DNA of 64,000 bases from Polaromonas sp. (lineage in GTDB: Bacteria; Pseudomonadota; Gammaproteobacteria; Burkholderiales; Burkholderiaceae_C), in assembly GCF_010365105.1 (NCBI RefSeq), contig NZ_JAAFGZ010000018.1, positions 54,455 through 118,454 of the forward strand. Reading direction: 5' to 3'. Numbering within the stretch: position 1 is the first letter of the stretch; each line of letters starts with the position of its first letter. Position numbers and translations under genes: made by a program. Of the stretch, positions 1 through 9,689 are shown in pieces. The notes under the pieces were generated by a model that was given only the letters and a program-made list of their open reading frames with translations, searched no databases and was not told the DNA's origin.

Positions 1-1367
1 CGCGTGAATTCGCCAACTTTCATGGTCTTGCTGATTTTCTCGGGCGGTAAAAGTTTGACCACACCATCAATCTCGGGCGCATCGGCATAGGACCGCCCTG
101 TTCCACCCTTTCGTCCCAAGGCGGGTGCGTGGTCTACCAGCACCTGCATGGTCGCACCAACGCGCTGCTGGAGTTTGTGGCTTGAAACAGCCTCGGCCAC
201 CGCCATGAATCGCGCACGACGCTCTTCACGCACCTCCAGTGGCAACATTCCCGGAATATCATTGGCAGCGGCACCTTGCACAGGGCTGTAGGCAAAACAT
301 CCGGCGCGATCAATTTTTGCCACGCGCATGAAGTCAAGCAGATGCTCGAATTCGGCTTCTGTTTCGCCCGGAAAGCCAGCGATGAACGTGCTTCGAATGA
401 CGATTTCGGGACATATCTCGCGCCAGCGCGAAATTCGCTCCAGGTTCTTTTCTCCGCTGGCGGGACGTTTCATGCGCTTCAGGACATCCGGATGACTGTG
501 CTGCAAGGGCACATCAAGGTAAGGCAGCACCTTGCCAGTCGCCATCAATGGAAGGATTTCGTCCACGCTCGGGTACGGATAGACGTAATGCAAACGCACC
601 CAGGCACCGAAAGGCGCGGCAATTTCGCCCAGCGCCTGGACCAGTTCAAGCATCCGTGTCTTGACCGGCTTGCCATCCCAGAAACCGGTACGGTACTTCA
701 CATCGACGCCATAAGCAGAGGTATCCTGACTGATGACCAGCAACTCTTTTACGCCGCCCTCAAAGAGCGCACGCGCTTCGTTCAAAACATCCCCGACAGG
801 CCGTGACACCAGATCGCCGCGCATGGACGGAATGATGCAGAAGGTGCAACGATGGTTGCAGCCCTCACTGATCTTGAGGTAGGCGTAGTGCCGGGGCGTG
901 AGCTTGATGCCAGCAATGCCAAAGGCATTGGGTACAAGATCCACAAAAGGGTCATGCGGCTTGGGCAGGTTCAGGTGCACCGCATCCATCACTTCCTGTG
1001 TTGCATGCGGGCCAGTGACCGCCAATACGCTGGGGTGCATCTGGCGCACCAGATTGCCGCCGCTATCGCCGGTCTTGGCGCCCAGGCAGCCTGTCACGAT
1101 GACTTTGCCGTTTTCAGCCAGCGCTTCGCCAATGGTATCCAGGCTTTCTCTGACCGCATCATCAATGAAGCCGCAAGTATTGACGATGACCAGGTCGGCG
1201 CCCTCGAAGGTTTTGGAGGTCTGATAGCCCTCGGCACTGAGCCGGGTCAAAATCAGCTCGGAATCGGTCAAGGCCTTGGGACAGCCCAGGCTGACGAAAC
1301 CCACGCGCGGGGCGGGCTTGACAGGGGCAACAGGGGAAAGGGGAGATTGGGAAAGTACTTCGCTCAT
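1..1367 (-). CDS. rimO: ribosomal protein S12 methylthiotransferase RimO (3' end cut by window)
   Basis: Radical-SAM enzyme that adds a methylthio group to an aspartate of ribosomal protein S12. The reverse strand reads in frame from an ATG at 1367 to the window edge, giving about 455 residues, so only the end of the C-terminal TRAM region is missing. Seen: an N-terminal stretch [15 protein letters not shown], which is the RimO version of the MiaB/RimO signature and holds the first [4Fe-4S] cysteine, and the radical-SAM motif CNHRCTFC near residue 172. The SLGCPK wording separates RimO from MiaB. It lies downstream of phaR on the same strand with an 80-base gap. Confident. Confidence 0.95.
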   Translation of the reverse strand, partial: MSEVLSQSPLSPVAPVKPAPRVGFVSLGCPKALTDSELILTRLSAEGYQTSKTFEGADLVIVNTCGFIDDAVRESLDTIGEALAENGKVIVTGCLGAKTGDSGGNLVRQMHPSVLAVTGPHATQEVMDAVHLNLPKPHDPFVDLVPNAFGIAGIKLTPRHYAYLKISEGCNHRCTFCIIPSMRGDLVSRPVGDVLNEARALFEGGVKELLVISQDTSAYGVDVKYRTGFWDGKPVKTRMLELVQALGEIAAPFGAWVRLHYVYPYPSVDEILPLMATGKVLPYLDVPLQHSHPDVLKRMKRPASGEKNLERISRWREICPEIVIRSTFIAGFPGETEAEFEHLLDFMRVAKIDRAGCFAYSPVQGAAANDIPGMLPLEVREERRARFMAVAEAVSSHKLQQRVGATMQVLVDHAPALGRKGGTGRSYADAPEIDGVVKLLPPEKISKTMKVGEFT

Positions 1368-1447
1368 GGCTCTATTGTCTCAGAGCAGGCGAAAAAGCGA
1401 TAAAACGAGGTCTATCGCTTTCAAATGATCGACTGGGCAGTTGGCTG

Positions 1448-2065
1448 CTAGCGCTTCAACCCGAGTGCGGCCAGCATCTGTTCGCTCTGCTTTTGCATCT
1501 GTTCCTGCATTTGCGTAAAGACGTTCTTGGATTGCTCGACGTAGGCTCCCATCATGCCCTGCATCATCGGTGACTTGGCATTCACGAACTGCGCCCACAT
1601 CTCCGGGCTCAGGCCTTTGGACTGCTCTGCCATCTTCAGCTGCAGATCCATGAAACTCTGTACATTTTTTTCAAGGTACGCCCCCATGAAGCTCTGCATC
1701 GCGTCACCGTAGAAACGAATGATGTTGGACAGTACGGCTTCAGTAAACATGGGCGCGCCACCAGCCTCTTCTTCAAGAATGATTTGAAGCAAAATACTGC
1801 GCGTGAGGTCTTCATTGGTTTTTGCATCCCGCACAACGAAATGCGTACTGCTCATGACCAGGCGTCGTACCTCGGCGAGCGTGATGTAGGCCGACGTTTC
1901 GGTGTCATAAAGACGCCGATTGGGGTACTTTTTGATGATGCGTGCTGGTTCGACGTTGTCGACAGCTGTTTTTTTGCTTTTGCTGCCAAGACTGGCAACT
2001 GCAACCGTTTCACTTTCCGGGGGAGGTGAAACGGTTTGCGGAATAACGGATTTGTTGCTGTGCAA
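1448..2065 (-). CDS. phaR: polyhydroxyalkanoate synthesis repressor PhaR
   Basis: DNA-binding regulator that senses polyhydroxyalkanoate granules and represses phasin and PHA genes. The 205-residue product has the N-terminal PHB/PHA DNA-binding module (IIKKYPNRRLYDTETSAYI, about residues 42-60) and the following PHB accumulation regulatory domain. The tail is rich in Met and Gln and may form a coiled coil (QMQEQMQKQSEQM). The start appears to be TTG at 2065, preceded by GGAG with a 6-base spacer; no in-frame ATG lies near the conserved domain. The bdhA gene for 3-hydroxybutyrate use lies 3.7 kb away, which fits a PHA-cycling organism. Confidence 0.93.
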   Translation of the reverse strand: MHSNKSVIPQTVSPPPESETVAVASLGSKSKKTAVDNVEPARIIKKYPNRRLYDTETSAYITLAEVRRLVMSSTHFVVRDAKTNEDLTRSILLQIILEEEAGGAPMFTEAVLSNIIRFYGDAMQSFMGAYLEKNVQSFMDLQLKMAEQSKGLSPEMWAQFVNAKSPMMQGMMGAYVEQSKNVFTQMQEQMQKQSEQMLAALGLKR

Positions 2066-2166
2066 TGATGACTCCAGGAGATGACGAATACCTGCCTTAT
2101 GAGGGCGGGGTTCGGTACATTCTAGGAATGTCTTGATCTACGCAATTATTTATGGGTTATCTTTTT

Positions 2167-2200
2167 TCAATGTTTTGCTCAACAGGAACGAAACATTGAA
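2167..2200. other. inverted repeat upstream of phaR, beside tRNA-Val
   Basis: TTCAATGTTT at 2167-2176 is complementary to AAACATTGAA at 2191-2200, a perfect 10-base stem with a 14-base loop. It lies between phaR and the tRNA-Val gene. It has no following T-run on the tRNA strand, so it is not a standard terminator; it could be an operator or a tRNA-processing boundary. Function unknown. Confidence 0.4.
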
Positions 2201-2223
2201 TAAGAAAACCAATTCAAAAAAAT

Positions 2224-2300
2224 TGGTAGGCGCGATTGGACTCGAACCAACGACCCCCACCATGTCAAGGTGGTGCTCTAACCAGCTGAGCTACGCGCCT
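2224..2300 (-). tRNA. tRNA-Val (GAC anticodon)
   Basis: The reverse strand gives a 77-nt cloverleaf: acceptor AGGCGCG paired with CGCGCCT, D-loop AGCTGGTTAGA, anticodon stem CCACC/GGTGG around loop TTGACAT (anticodon GAC), T-arm with GGTTCGAGTCC, discriminator A and an encoded CCA. GAC reads valine codons GUC/GUU. It sits just downstream of relA on the same strand. Confidence 0.97.
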
Positions 2301-2377
2301 AAAGGACTGTTCAAGCTCGTATTCTAGCAGTGCAAAACACAGGTTTTCAAGCCTGCGCAAAAATAAGTGCAATCAAT

Positions 2378-4648
2378 TCACCGCCTTCGCGCCGAGCGAA
2401 CACCGGGCACATTGCCGACGATGCCGAGCACCTGATGAAGCCGGCCTGACTGGGGCACCTCGACCGTGAAGGTCATCCAGGCGGTTCCTCCGCGGTTGTC
2501 CTTGACCGACTGGGTCTGCACCCCGATCACATTCATTTTTTCCTTGGCAAACACTTCTGAAATATCGCGCAGCAGACCTTGCCGATCGGCTGCTTCCACC
2601 GCGACATCCACCGGATAAACTGATCCGTCAGGACCCTTGGCAGAACCCCACTCAACCTCGATCACACGGTCGGGACTGCCGCTGGCCATGTTGCGGAAAT
2701 TGCTGCAATCGCTTCGGTGGATGCTCACGCCCTTTCCTTTCGCGACAAACCCGAGAATGACATCCGGGGGCGCGGGCTTGCAGCATTTGGCAAGTTGGGT
2801 CAGCAACGAATCCATCCCCACCACCAGCACACTGCCCTGGCCGCCTTTTGCAGCTGTGCCGGACTTGTCGGTCTGCCGTGGTTTTTTGGCCAGGACAAAC
2901 TCGTCTGGCGACAGGACAGGTTCTGCAGGCCTGAGCATGGTTTCAATGGTGCGCAGAGAAAACTCGTCCTTGCCCACCACCTCGAACAGATCGTCGGCCG
3001 TCTTGAACCCCAACTGGAGCGCCAGATCCTGAAGCTTCATGGCCGTCTTGCCTTCGCGCTGCAGGAGCTTTTCAACGGCTTCCCGGCCCTTGGCCACGGT
3101 CTGCTCCATGGCCAGCGCGTTGAACCATGCCCGCACCTTCGATTTGGCACGGTGGCTTGACAAGAAACCCAGTTCAGGATTGAGCCAGTCGCGGGATGGA
3201 CCCCCTTCCTTGATGGTGATGACTTCAACCGTCTGACCGTTTTGCAGCGGCGTGTTGAGGGGCACCATGACGCCGTCAATGCGCGCGCCACGGCAGCGAT
3301 GGCCCAGGCTGGTGTGAACGCTATAGGCAAAGTCAACCGTCGTGGCGCCCTGTGGCAGTTCCACGATGGCGGCATCGGGTGTCAGCACATAGATGCGGTC
3401 TTCAAACAGGCCCTGATTGGCATCACGGGCACGCTGCGCGGCCGGTGCGGACAGTTCCCGCTCCCAGGCCAGCAACTGCCGCAGAACCGCGATTTTGGCG
3501 TCGTACTCGCTGCTGGCCGAAACGCCGGCGTAGCCTTTGGTGCCGGCTTCTTTGTAAGCCCAGTGCGCCGCCACGCCATGTTCGGCATGGTCGTGCATGG
3601 CCTGCGTGCGGATCTGGATTTCGACCGCACGCCCGTTTTTCTCACGGACCACCGTGTGCAGGGACTGGTAGCCGTTGACCTTGGGCTTGGCAATGTAGTC
3701 GTCGAACTCCCCGTCTATCGGCTCAAAGCATGAATGCACAAAGCCCAGAACGGCATAGCAGCCCTTCACATCGGCGGCAATCACGCGCATGGCGCGGATG
3801 TCGAGTACCTGGTCAAAATCGAGCGATTTGCCTCGCATCTTCTTGACGATGCTCCAGATGTGCTTGGGCCGCCCCTGCACCAGCGCCGCAATGCCGTTGC
3901 GGTTCAGGTTACGTTCGAGTTGCGTGCGCAGGGCTTCCATGAAGACTTCGCGCTCGGCACGTTTTTCATCAAGCAGCGTGGCGATCTGCCTGTAGGTTTC
4001 AGGCTCCAGGTAGCGAAAAGACAGGTCTTCCAGTTCCCACTTGATCTGCCAGATGCCCAGGCGGTTGGCCAGCGGTGCAAACACATGCAGCGACTCATAC
4101 GCCAATGCCCTTGGGGCGGACTGCCGGCTGGCCGCGTAATAGCGCAGAGTCTGCAGACGCGAAGCCAGGCGCAGCATCACCACCCGCAGGTCGCGGGAAA
4201 ACGCCAGCAGCATCCTGCGCACGTTCTCGGTCTGGGTAGCAGGGTCGTCATGCAAATGCGACTTGCCGTCCACCGCACGCGTCTGCCGCTGCACATAGAT
4301 CAGCTTGGTGGTTTCCACTGCCAGTGCGGCATAGCTGGGGCCAAAAGCCTTGGCGATCACGTCCAGTGGCTTGTTCAGGTGCTGGCAGGCGTGCACCAGG
4401 TAAGTGGCCGCCTGCATGGCCTCGGAGCCGCCGATGGATTTGAGAATCGCAACCACTGCATCGGCGTGCGCCAGTACGTTTTCGCCGGTGTCCATCACCT
4501 CGCAGGCAATCAGCGGCTCGGCAAAAGCGCGCGCGCGCACCAGTGCGTGCGGCTGATCGGCCAGGTTGTCTGCCGTGGCCATGACGATGGGGCTGGGCGC
4601 GTCCGTGGAAGCCGAAAGGATGTGCGTTCCCGCCGCTTTGTTTTTCAT
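2378..4648 (-). CDS. relA: (p)ppGpp synthetase RelA
   Basis: Ribosome-associated stringent-response enzyme making (p)ppGpp from ATP and GTP/GDP. The 756-residue protein shows, in order: a degenerate HD region (the usual His-Asp is replaced, reading ATYLVHACQHL), an intact synthetase domain (YRxxV-type core with DIRAMRVI, EFDDYIAKPK and GYQSLHTVV), a conserved EIQIRTQAMHDHAEHGVAAHW block, a TGS domain (RIYVLTPDAAIVELPQGAT), and a C-terminal ACT domain. Loss of the HD residues points to RelA (synthesis only) rather than the bifunctional SpoT. The start is an ATG at 4648. tRNA-Val follows immediately. Confidence 0.94.
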   Translation of the reverse strand: MKNKAAGTHILSASTDAPSPIVMATADNLADQPHALVRARAFAEPLIACEVMDTGENVLAHADAVVAILKSIGGSEAMQAATYLVHACQHLNKPLDVIAKAFGPSYAALAVETTKLIYVQRQTRAVDGKSHLHDDPATQTENVRRMLLAFSRDLRVVMLRLASRLQTLRYYAASRQSAPRALAYESLHVFAPLANRLGIWQIKWELEDLSFRYLEPETYRQIATLLDEKRAEREVFMEALRTQLERNLNRNGIAALVQGRPKHIWSIVKKMRGKSLDFDQVLDIRAMRVIAADVKGCYAVLGFVHSCFEPIDGEFDDYIAKPKVNGYQSLHTVVREKNGRAVEIQIRTQAMHDHAEHGVAAHWAYKEAGTKGYAGVSASSEYDAKIAVLRQLLAWERELSAPAAQRARDANQGLFEDRIYVLTPDAAIVELPQGATTVDFAYSVHTSLGHRCRGARIDGVMVPLNTPLQNGQTVEVITIKEGGPSRDWLNPELGFLSSHRAKSKVRAWFNALAMEQTVAKGREAVEKLLQREGKTAMKLQDLALQLGFKTADDLFEVVGKDEFSLRTIETMLRPAEPVLSPDEFVLAKKPRQTDKSGTAAKGGQGSVLVVGMDSLLTQLAKCCKPAPPDVILGFVAKGKGVSIHRSDCSNFRNMASGSPDRVIEVEWGSAKGPDGSVYPVDVAVEAADRQGLLRDISEVFAKEKMNVIGVQTQSVKDNRGGTAWMTFTVEVPQSGRLHQVLGIVGNVPGVRSARRR

Positions 4649-4676
4649 GAAATCTCTGTCACCTTGTTGTCATTCC

Positions 4677-5600
4677 TCACCGGAGCAGGAAACCTGTCAC
4701 CGCAGCGACCTGGTCTTGCGCAATCAGCGTTGGCGCATGTCCGACGCCGTCGAACTCGACCAGTCTGGCGAGCGGGCCGCGCTGCGTCATGGCCAGGGCG
4801 GTTTCCGGGCTCAGCAGATCGGATTGCGCACCCCGTATCACCAGCGTTTCGGCCTGGATGCCATCGTAAAGCTGCCAGAGCATCGCCTCGCCGTGCTGCG
4901 CGCCCGCTTCGTCCGCCAGCTTGAACGGAATGGCAATGGACGGATCGTAGTGCAGCCGCAGCGGGCTCGCGGCATCTGGCGCCACCGGCCTGACCATCGG
5001 CTTCGACAGGGCCAGCCATTGTTCCGGAGTGTGCGGGCCAAAACTGCTGGAGATGGTCCACATCGCGTCGGCGGCTTCCTGAAGATTATCGAAATGGCCG
5101 GCCTGCCCCAGGTAGGCACCAATGCGCTGAATCGCCTGCCACTGCAGCGCGGGACCGACATCGTTCAGTACCAGTTTGCGCACCGGCACCGGCAGCGGCA
5201 AGCCCGGCTGGCCGCACACCACCATGCCGATCAGCCCGCCCATGCTGGTGCCCACCCAGTCCAGCGTGGCGATGGGCGTCTGCGCGTGAAGCTGCGCCAG
5301 CAACGCGAGCATGTCTGCCGCATAAGCAGGCACCTGGTAGCCCATCGGGTCCTTGAGCCACTCGCTTTCGCCCCGGCCTGCCACATCGGGGCAGACGACG
5401 CGAATGCCGCCGTCGGGCAAGGGCCCGGCTTGCGCGCACAAAGCCTGCGCCAGCACGTCGAAGTCGCGGCCCTGGCGGGTCAGTCCATGCACGCACATCA
5501 CCACATGCGGGCTGTCGGGCTGGCCCCATTGCCAATAGGCCATGCGGTGGCCGTCAGCGGCATCGGGACAGGTCACGTGATTCAGGCTGGGCTGGGTCAT
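4677..5600 (-). CDS. alpha/beta-fold hydrolase
   Basis: A 307-residue alpha/beta hydrolase of unknown substrate. Seen: an oxyanion-hole HGLTR motif near residue 39, nucleophile elbow GTSMGG with Ser119, and a late GVGHAP stretch supplying the likely catalytic His. I chose ATG at 5600 because the longer reading frame (to 5702) adds 34 low-complexity residues before the conserved core and runs almost to the divergent bdhA gene. It ends 28 bases before relA on the same strand. It could be an esterase or a haloperoxidase-like enzyme; the sequence does not decide. Confidence 0.85.
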   Translation of the reverse strand: MTQPSLNHVTCPDAADGHRMAYWQWGQPDSPHVVMCVHGLTRQGRDFDVLAQALCAQAGPLPDGGIRVVCPDVAGRGESEWLKDPMGYQVPAYAADMLALLAQLHAQTPIATLDWVGTSMGGLIGMVVCGQPGLPLPVPVRKLVLNDVGPALQWQAIQRIGAYLGQAGHFDNLQEAADAMWTISSSFGPHTPEQWLALSKPMVRPVAPDAASPLRLHYDPSIAIPFKLADEAGAQHGEAMLWQLYDGIQAETLVIRGAQSDLLSPETALAMTQRGPLARLVEFDGVGHAPTLIAQDQVAAVTGFLLR

Positions 5601-5725
5601 GGTGTGGGTCTCAGGAAAAGGCTGGAGTAAGCTTGATAATTGTCCGTGCAGGTTTCGCGCCATCTGGTGCGCCGAACGCTGCCCTCGTTTCAAGTCAACC
5701 ATCGTAAATCATCCGAAGGAATTTC

Positions 5726-6508
5726 ATGCTCAAAGGTAAAACGGCTCTTGTCACCGGCTCCACCAGCGGTATCGGCCTGGGCATTGCCAAGGCCCTGGCC
5801 GCACAGGGCGCCAACATCATGCTCAACGGCTTTGGCGATGTGGACGGCCCGAAAGCCGAGGTGGCCGCGCTGGGCGTGAAGGTTGCCTACCATGGCGCGG
5901 ACATGAGCAAACCCGGCGAGATCGAGGCGATGATGAAGTTTGCCGCAGCCGAGTTCGGCCAGGTCGACATCCTGGTCAACAACGCCGGCATCCAGCATGT
6001 CGCCCGCATTGAAAATTTTCCGGCTGAAAAGTGGGACGCCATCATCGCCATCAACCTGAGCAGCGCCTTTCACGCGACGCGCCTCGCGCTGCCGGCCATG
6101 CAGGCGGCCGATGGCGGCAAGGGCTGGGGCCGCATCATCAACCTGGCTTCGGTGCATGGCCTGGTGGGTTCGGCCGAAAAATCGGCTTATGTGGCAGCCA
6201 AGCACGGCGTCGTCGGCCTGACCAAGGTCACCGCACTGGAGAACGCCACGTCCGGCGTGACCTGCAATGCGATTTGTCCCGGCTGGGTGCTGACGCCGCT
6301 GGTGCAAAAACAGGTCGATGCCCGGGCCGAGGCCGGCGGCATCAGCAACGAAGCAGCCAAGCAGCAGTTGCTGGGCGAAAAAGAGCCTTCGATGCAGTTC
6401 ACCACGCCAGAGGAACTGGGCGCGCTGGCGGTGTTTTTCTGCTCGCCCGCCGGGGCCAACATTCGGGGTGTGGCCTGGAACATGGACGGCGGCTGGACCG
6501 CGCAATAA
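5726..6508 (+). CDS. bdhA: 3-hydroxybutyrate dehydrogenase
   Basis: Short-chain dehydrogenase that oxidises D-3-hydroxybutyrate to acetoacetate with NAD+, a step in using PHB breakdown products. The 260-residue length is normal. Seen: cofactor motif TGSTSGIG at residues 10-17, NNAG motif, and the catalytic pair Tyr155/Lys159 in SAYVAAKHG. The Q-rich substrate-cap region (LVQKQVDARAE) and the C-terminal GGWTAQ are typical of the BdhA family. ATG at 5726 follows a GAAGGA ribosome site. It is divergent from the alpha/beta hydrolase gene and followed by a dispersed repeat copy rather than an obvious terminator. Confidence 0.93.
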   Translation: MLKGKTALVTGSTSGIGLGIAKALAAQGANIMLNGFGDVDGPKAEVAALGVKVAYHGADMSKPGEIEAMMKFAAAEFGQVDILVNNAGIQHVARIENFPAEKWDAIIAINLSSAFHATRLALPAMQAADGGKGWGRIINLASVHGLVGSAEKSAYVAAKHGVVGLTKVTALENATSGVTCNAICPGWVLTPLVQKQVDARAEAGGISNEAAKQQLLGEKEPSMQFTTPEELGALAVFFCSPAGANIRGVAWNMDGGWTAQ

Positions 6509-6536
6509 ATCCCATAGGTCACGGCCAAGAAACAGC

Positions 6537-6602
6537 TTTTTATGATAAAAAAGGCTGTTTTCGCTTATCCAGCTTGCACCTTTAGCTATTTATTCAGTAG
6601 CA
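6537..6602 (+). repeat. dispersed palindromic repeat, long copy
   Basis: The core GCTATTTATTCAGTAGCA occupies 6585-6602, preceded by an AT-rich body beginning CTTTTTATGATAAAA that resembles the sequence at 16673-16740. It lies between bdhA and the convergent FAD oxidase gene, whose stop codon is about 20 bases away. Confidence 0.7.
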
Positions 6603-6621
6603 ATTGAAGTGCTGACGGGCG

Positions 6622-7725
6622 CTACGCCTCGACGAGCATCTGGCTCACCAGGCTACCGATGGCCAGCGAACTGGTGAGTCCCGGCGATTCGATGCCGAAC
6701 AGATTGACCAGCCCGGCCACGCCATGCACGGCAGGCCCCTGGATCATGAAATCCTTTGCCGGCTCGTCTGGCGACTGGATCTTGGGGCGCATGCCGGCAT
6801 AGCCCGGCAACAAGGCGCCGTCTTTCAGGTCCGGCCAGTATTTGCGCACCTCGGCATAAAAGGCATCGCCGCGCGCCGGGTCCACCACCAGGTCGTCGGC
6901 CGATTCGACCCACTGCACATCGGGACCGAACTTGGCCTGCCCGCCCAGGTCGATGGTCAGGTGAACGCCCAGCCCCGCAGCCTCTGGCACCGGGTAAATG
7001 AGCCGGGAAAACGGCGAGCGTCCAGCCAGGGTGAAGTAATTCCCTTTGGCGTAATAGCTGGGCGGCACGGCCTGCGCAGGCAGTCCGTCAAAGCGCCGCG
7101 CCAGCGGCTGCGCCTGCAGCCCTGCCGAATTCACCACCCACCTGGCCTGCAATTCGGTGCCGTCGCCTGCTACCAGAGTAATAGCACCCGGTGCACAGTG
7201 GGCCTGCGCAAGAGGCGAATTAAGCACCACAAGCCCGCCCGCGTTCTCCAGGTCGCCTTGGTAGGCCAGCATGAGCGCATGGCTGTCAACGATGCCGGTG
7301 CTGGGCGAGTGCACGGCAGCCACGCATTGCAGCGCAGGCTCCATGGTTTGGGCTTGCTCCCGCGACATCAGCACCAGATCATGCACGCCATTGGCGGCGG
7401 CTTTCTTGATGATGCCTTGCAACTGCGCCACCTGCTCGTCGCTGGTGGCCACCAGCAGTTTGCCGCAGCGGCTGTGGCCCACGCCGCGCGCCGCGCAGTA
7501 GTCGTACAGCATGGCCCGGCCCTGCACGCAGAGCAGAGCCTTGAGCGAGCCCTGCGGGTAATAGATTCCCGCATGAATCACTTCGCTGTTGCGCGAACTC
7601 GTTCCGGTGCCGATGGCGTCGGCCGCCTCCAGCACCATCACCTCCCGGCCCTGCAAGGCCAGCGCACGCGCAACGGCCAGCCCCACCACGCCCGCACCAA
7701 TCACCACGCATTCGATTTTTTCCAT
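6622..7725 (-). CDS. FAD-dependent oxidoreductase, L-2-hydroxyglutarate oxidase-like
   Basis: A 367-residue DAO-family flavoprotein. Seen: an N-terminal dinucleotide-binding motif [13 protein letters not shown], the [15 protein letters not shown] segment typical of LhgO/L2HGDH, a middle GRxVNSAGL-type FAD contact ([10 protein letters not shown]) and a C-terminal [10 protein letters not shown] flavin motif. Known family members oxidise L-2-hydroxyglutarate and pass electrons to the membrane; I infer that activity here. ATG at 7725 follows GAGGAGG and overlaps the stop of the upstream amidohydrolase gene (TGATG), so the two are translationally coupled. An in-frame repeat copy (7168-7186) encodes part of the protein. 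Confidence 0.85.
   Translation of the reverse strand: MEKIECVVIGAGVVGLAVARALALQGREVMVLEAADAIGTGTSSRNSEVIHAGIYYPQGSLKALLCVQGRAMLYDYCAARGVGHSRCGKLLVATSDEQVAQLQGIIKKAAANGVHDLVLMSREQAQTMEPALQCVAAVHSPSTGIVDSHALMLAYQGDLENAGGLVVLNSPLAQAHCAPGAITLVAGDGTELQARWVVNSAGLQAQPLARRFDGLPAQAVPPSYYAKGNYFTLAGRSPFSRLIYPVPEAAGLGVHLTIDLGGQAKFGPDVQWVESADDLVVDPARGDAFYAEVRKYWPDLKDGALLPGYAGMRPKIQSPDEPAKDFMIQGPAVHGVAGLVNLFGIESPGLTSSLAIGSLVSQMLVEA
7168..7186. repeat. dispersed palindromic repeat inside coding sequence
   Basis: TGCTACCAGAGTAATAGCA matches the repeat core and lies inside the FAD oxidase gene, encoding the segment around AITLVAGD on the other strand. Confidence 0.55.
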
Positions 7726-8771
7726 CAAGCCTCCTCAAAGCCTTCAATCACATTGACCGCATTGGTTCCCAGCGCAGCCGCCGCATAACCACCTTCCAGC
7801 ACAAAGACCGTGGGCAAACCCAGCGCACCCAGTCGCTGGCCCAGTCGGCTGAAATCGCCAGATTGGAGCGCAAACTTCGAAATCGGGTCTTCTGCGAAAG
7901 TGTCCAGCCCCAGCGAGACCACCAGCGCATCGGCGCGGTAATGGTCAATGCGCTGGCACGCCCGCTCCAGCGCCTCGAACCAGCGCGATGCAGCACAGCC
8001 GGCAGGCAGGGGCAGGTTCATGTTGAAGCCTTCGCCCTCCCCTTGCCCGGTCTCGTCGGCATGCCCCAGAAAAAACGGGTATTCGGTCAGCGGGTCGCCA
8101 TGCAGGCTGACGCACAGCACATCGGCCCGCCCGTAAAAAATGCTTTGCGTGCCGTTGCCGTGGTGGTAGTCCACATCCAGGATCGCCACGCGCCCGGCCC
8201 CGGCGTCGCGCATCGACTGCGCCGCCACCGCCGCGTTGTTCAGGAAACAGTAACCGCCCATGAAGTCGGCACCGGCATGATGCCCCGGCGGCCGGCTGCA
8301 GCAAAAGGCCGCGCGCACGCCGCCCTGGCCCGCAGCCACCAAAGCGGCGGCGCTGGCCGCTGCATCGGCGCCGGCTTTCGCCGCCTGCCAGGTGCCCGCC
8401 GACAGCGGCGAGCCGTTGTCCATGGAATACAGGCCCAGCCGGGCGATGAAATTGAGCGGCTCGATGTCACTGCGCAGGCTGCGGACCGGCCAGATGGAAG
8501 GAAAAGGCTGGCAGCGCTCATTGCCCGTCGCCAGCGCCAGCCAGTCAGCCCAGGCATGCTCCAGAAAGGCCAGGTAGCGCGGCGCATGCACTGTGCCCAG
8601 CACGGCGCGGCTATCGACCTGAGCGCTCTGCAAGCGATGGCCACGCTCGGTGAGCCGGGCTTTGACATATTCGGCGCGCGCCGGGGTTTCAAAGCAGGCC
8701 ACGCGTTCGCCCCGGAAAAACTCGAATTCCGGGGCATGCGCCTGATGACTGTCATTGAAAAAGGTGATCAT
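7725..8771 (-). CDS. acetylpolyamine amidohydrolase / histone deacetylase family protein
   Basis: Zinc hydrolase of the arginase/deacetylase fold, 348 residues. Seen: tandem histidines in PPGHHAG (His164-His165), [10 protein letters not shown], zinc-ligand motif DVDYHHGNG (Asp201, His203) and [10 protein letters not shown] for the third ligand. The sequence [13 protein letters not shown] and the overall collinearity match bacterial acetylpolyamine amidohydrolases (Mycoplana ramosa type) better than acetoin-utilisation AcuC. Known members deacetylate acetylputrescine, acetylcadaverine and related amines; the exact substrate here is inferred. The stop codon overlaps the ATG of the downstream FAD oxidase gene. 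ATG at 8771. Confidence 0.9.
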   Translation of the reverse strand: MITFFNDSHQAHAPEFEFFRGERVACFETPARAEYVKARLTERGHRLQSAQVDSRAVLGTVHAPRYLAFLEHAWADWLALATGNERCQPFPSIWPVRSLRSDIEPLNFIARLGLYSMDNGSPLSAGTWQAAKAGADAAASAAALVAAGQGGVRAAFCCSRPPGHHAGADFMGGYCFLNNAAVAAQSMRDAGAGRVAILDVDYHHGNGTQSIFYGRADVLCVSLHGDPLTEYPFFLGHADETGQGEGEGFNMNLPLPAGCAASRWFEALERACQRIDHYRADALVVSLGLDTFAEDPISKFALQSGDFSRLGQRLGALGLPTVFVLEGGYAAAALGTNAVNVIEGFEEA

Positions 8772-8843
8772 TGCTTGTCATCCGGAAATACGAAAAGCAA
8801 GGCCCGTTTGAGAAAAGACAGACCTTTCGGCAGCATGGCAGGG

Positions 8844-9689
8844 TCACAGCTGCCGGGGATCGGTCTTGAGCAGCATCTCGACCAGCGTTCGCAGATGCGC
8901 CTTCAGCGTGTCGAAACCGGCTGTCAACTCCAGTGTTTCCTCGTTCATGTAGAGCTTGCGGTTGATTTCCAGCTGGATACTGTGCCGCTGCGCTGCCGGG
9001 TCGCTGTACCGCCGCACCAGTTCCACGCCTTTGTACGGATGGTTGTAAGCCACGTGGTAGCCCAGCGCCGTCAGATGCGCGCAGACCCGTTGGGACAAGG
9101 CCGGGCTGGCGGTGCTGCCGTCACGGTCCCCAACGACAAAGTCGGCGTGCTTTTCGCCTGGAAAGTTGGTTGCGTGGCTGGAGGCGATCGCCGGCATCGA
9201 ATGGCAGTTGACATGAAGGCTGTAGCCATGTCCAGCATGCGCCGCATCAATCGCCCCGGCCACGGCCGCGTGGTAAGGCTTCCAGCAATCTTCAATGCGA
9301 TGCATCACTTCTTCCACCGACAGCCTGCGCTGGTAGATCGGCAAGCCGTCATCCGTGGTGCGCCAGATCAGCCCCTTGCCGAGCCGCACCTTGGAAAGCA
9401 CGACCGGATCGGTGGCGACCGGATCAGGCCAGGGCTCGTCCAGAAGCGAAACATCAAGTTCCGTGGTGTTGCGGTTGGCATCCAGGTAGCTGCGCGGGAA
9501 ATGCGCCTCGATCCAGTGCGCGTCCAGGCCGGGCGCAAAGTCGTAGAGCTTTTCAACATGCGTGTCTTCGGCCTTGCGCAGAATCGATGTTTCGCAGGTG
9601 TAAAGGAAGTCCGGGGGATAAACCACACCGCTGTGGGGCGAGTCAAGGACCAGCGCACTGCGGCCGGGAACATGGGTGATGAACTGCAT
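8844..9689 (-). CDS. N-formylglutamate amidohydrolase family protein
   Basis: A 281-residue FGase/HutG-family protein. Seen: SPHSGVVYPPDF near the N-terminus, HFPRSYLDANRN with the conserved Arg, Asp and Asn, LHVNCHSMP with the metal/active-site His, and a C-terminal EINRKLYM motif. Family members hydrolyse N-formylglutamate to formate and glutamate in histidine breakdown, but no hut genes accompany it here, so another N-acyl amino acid is possible. It is on the same strand as the amidohydrolase and FAD oxidase, 72 bases upstream of the former, and could share their transcript. Confidence 0.85.
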   Translation of the reverse strand: MQFITHVPGRSALVLDSPHSGVVYPPDFLYTCETSILRKAEDTHVEKLYDFAPGLDAHWIEAHFPRSYLDANRNTTELDVSLLDEPWPDPVATDPVVLSKVRLGKGLIWRTTDDGLPIYQRRLSVEEVMHRIEDCWKPYHAAVAGAIDAAHAGHGYSLHVNCHSMPAIASSHATNFPGEKHADFVVGDRDGSTASPALSQRVCAHLTALGYHVAYNHPYKGVELVRRYSDPAAQRHSIQLEINRKLYMNEETLELTAGFDTLKAHLRTLVEMLLKTDPRQL

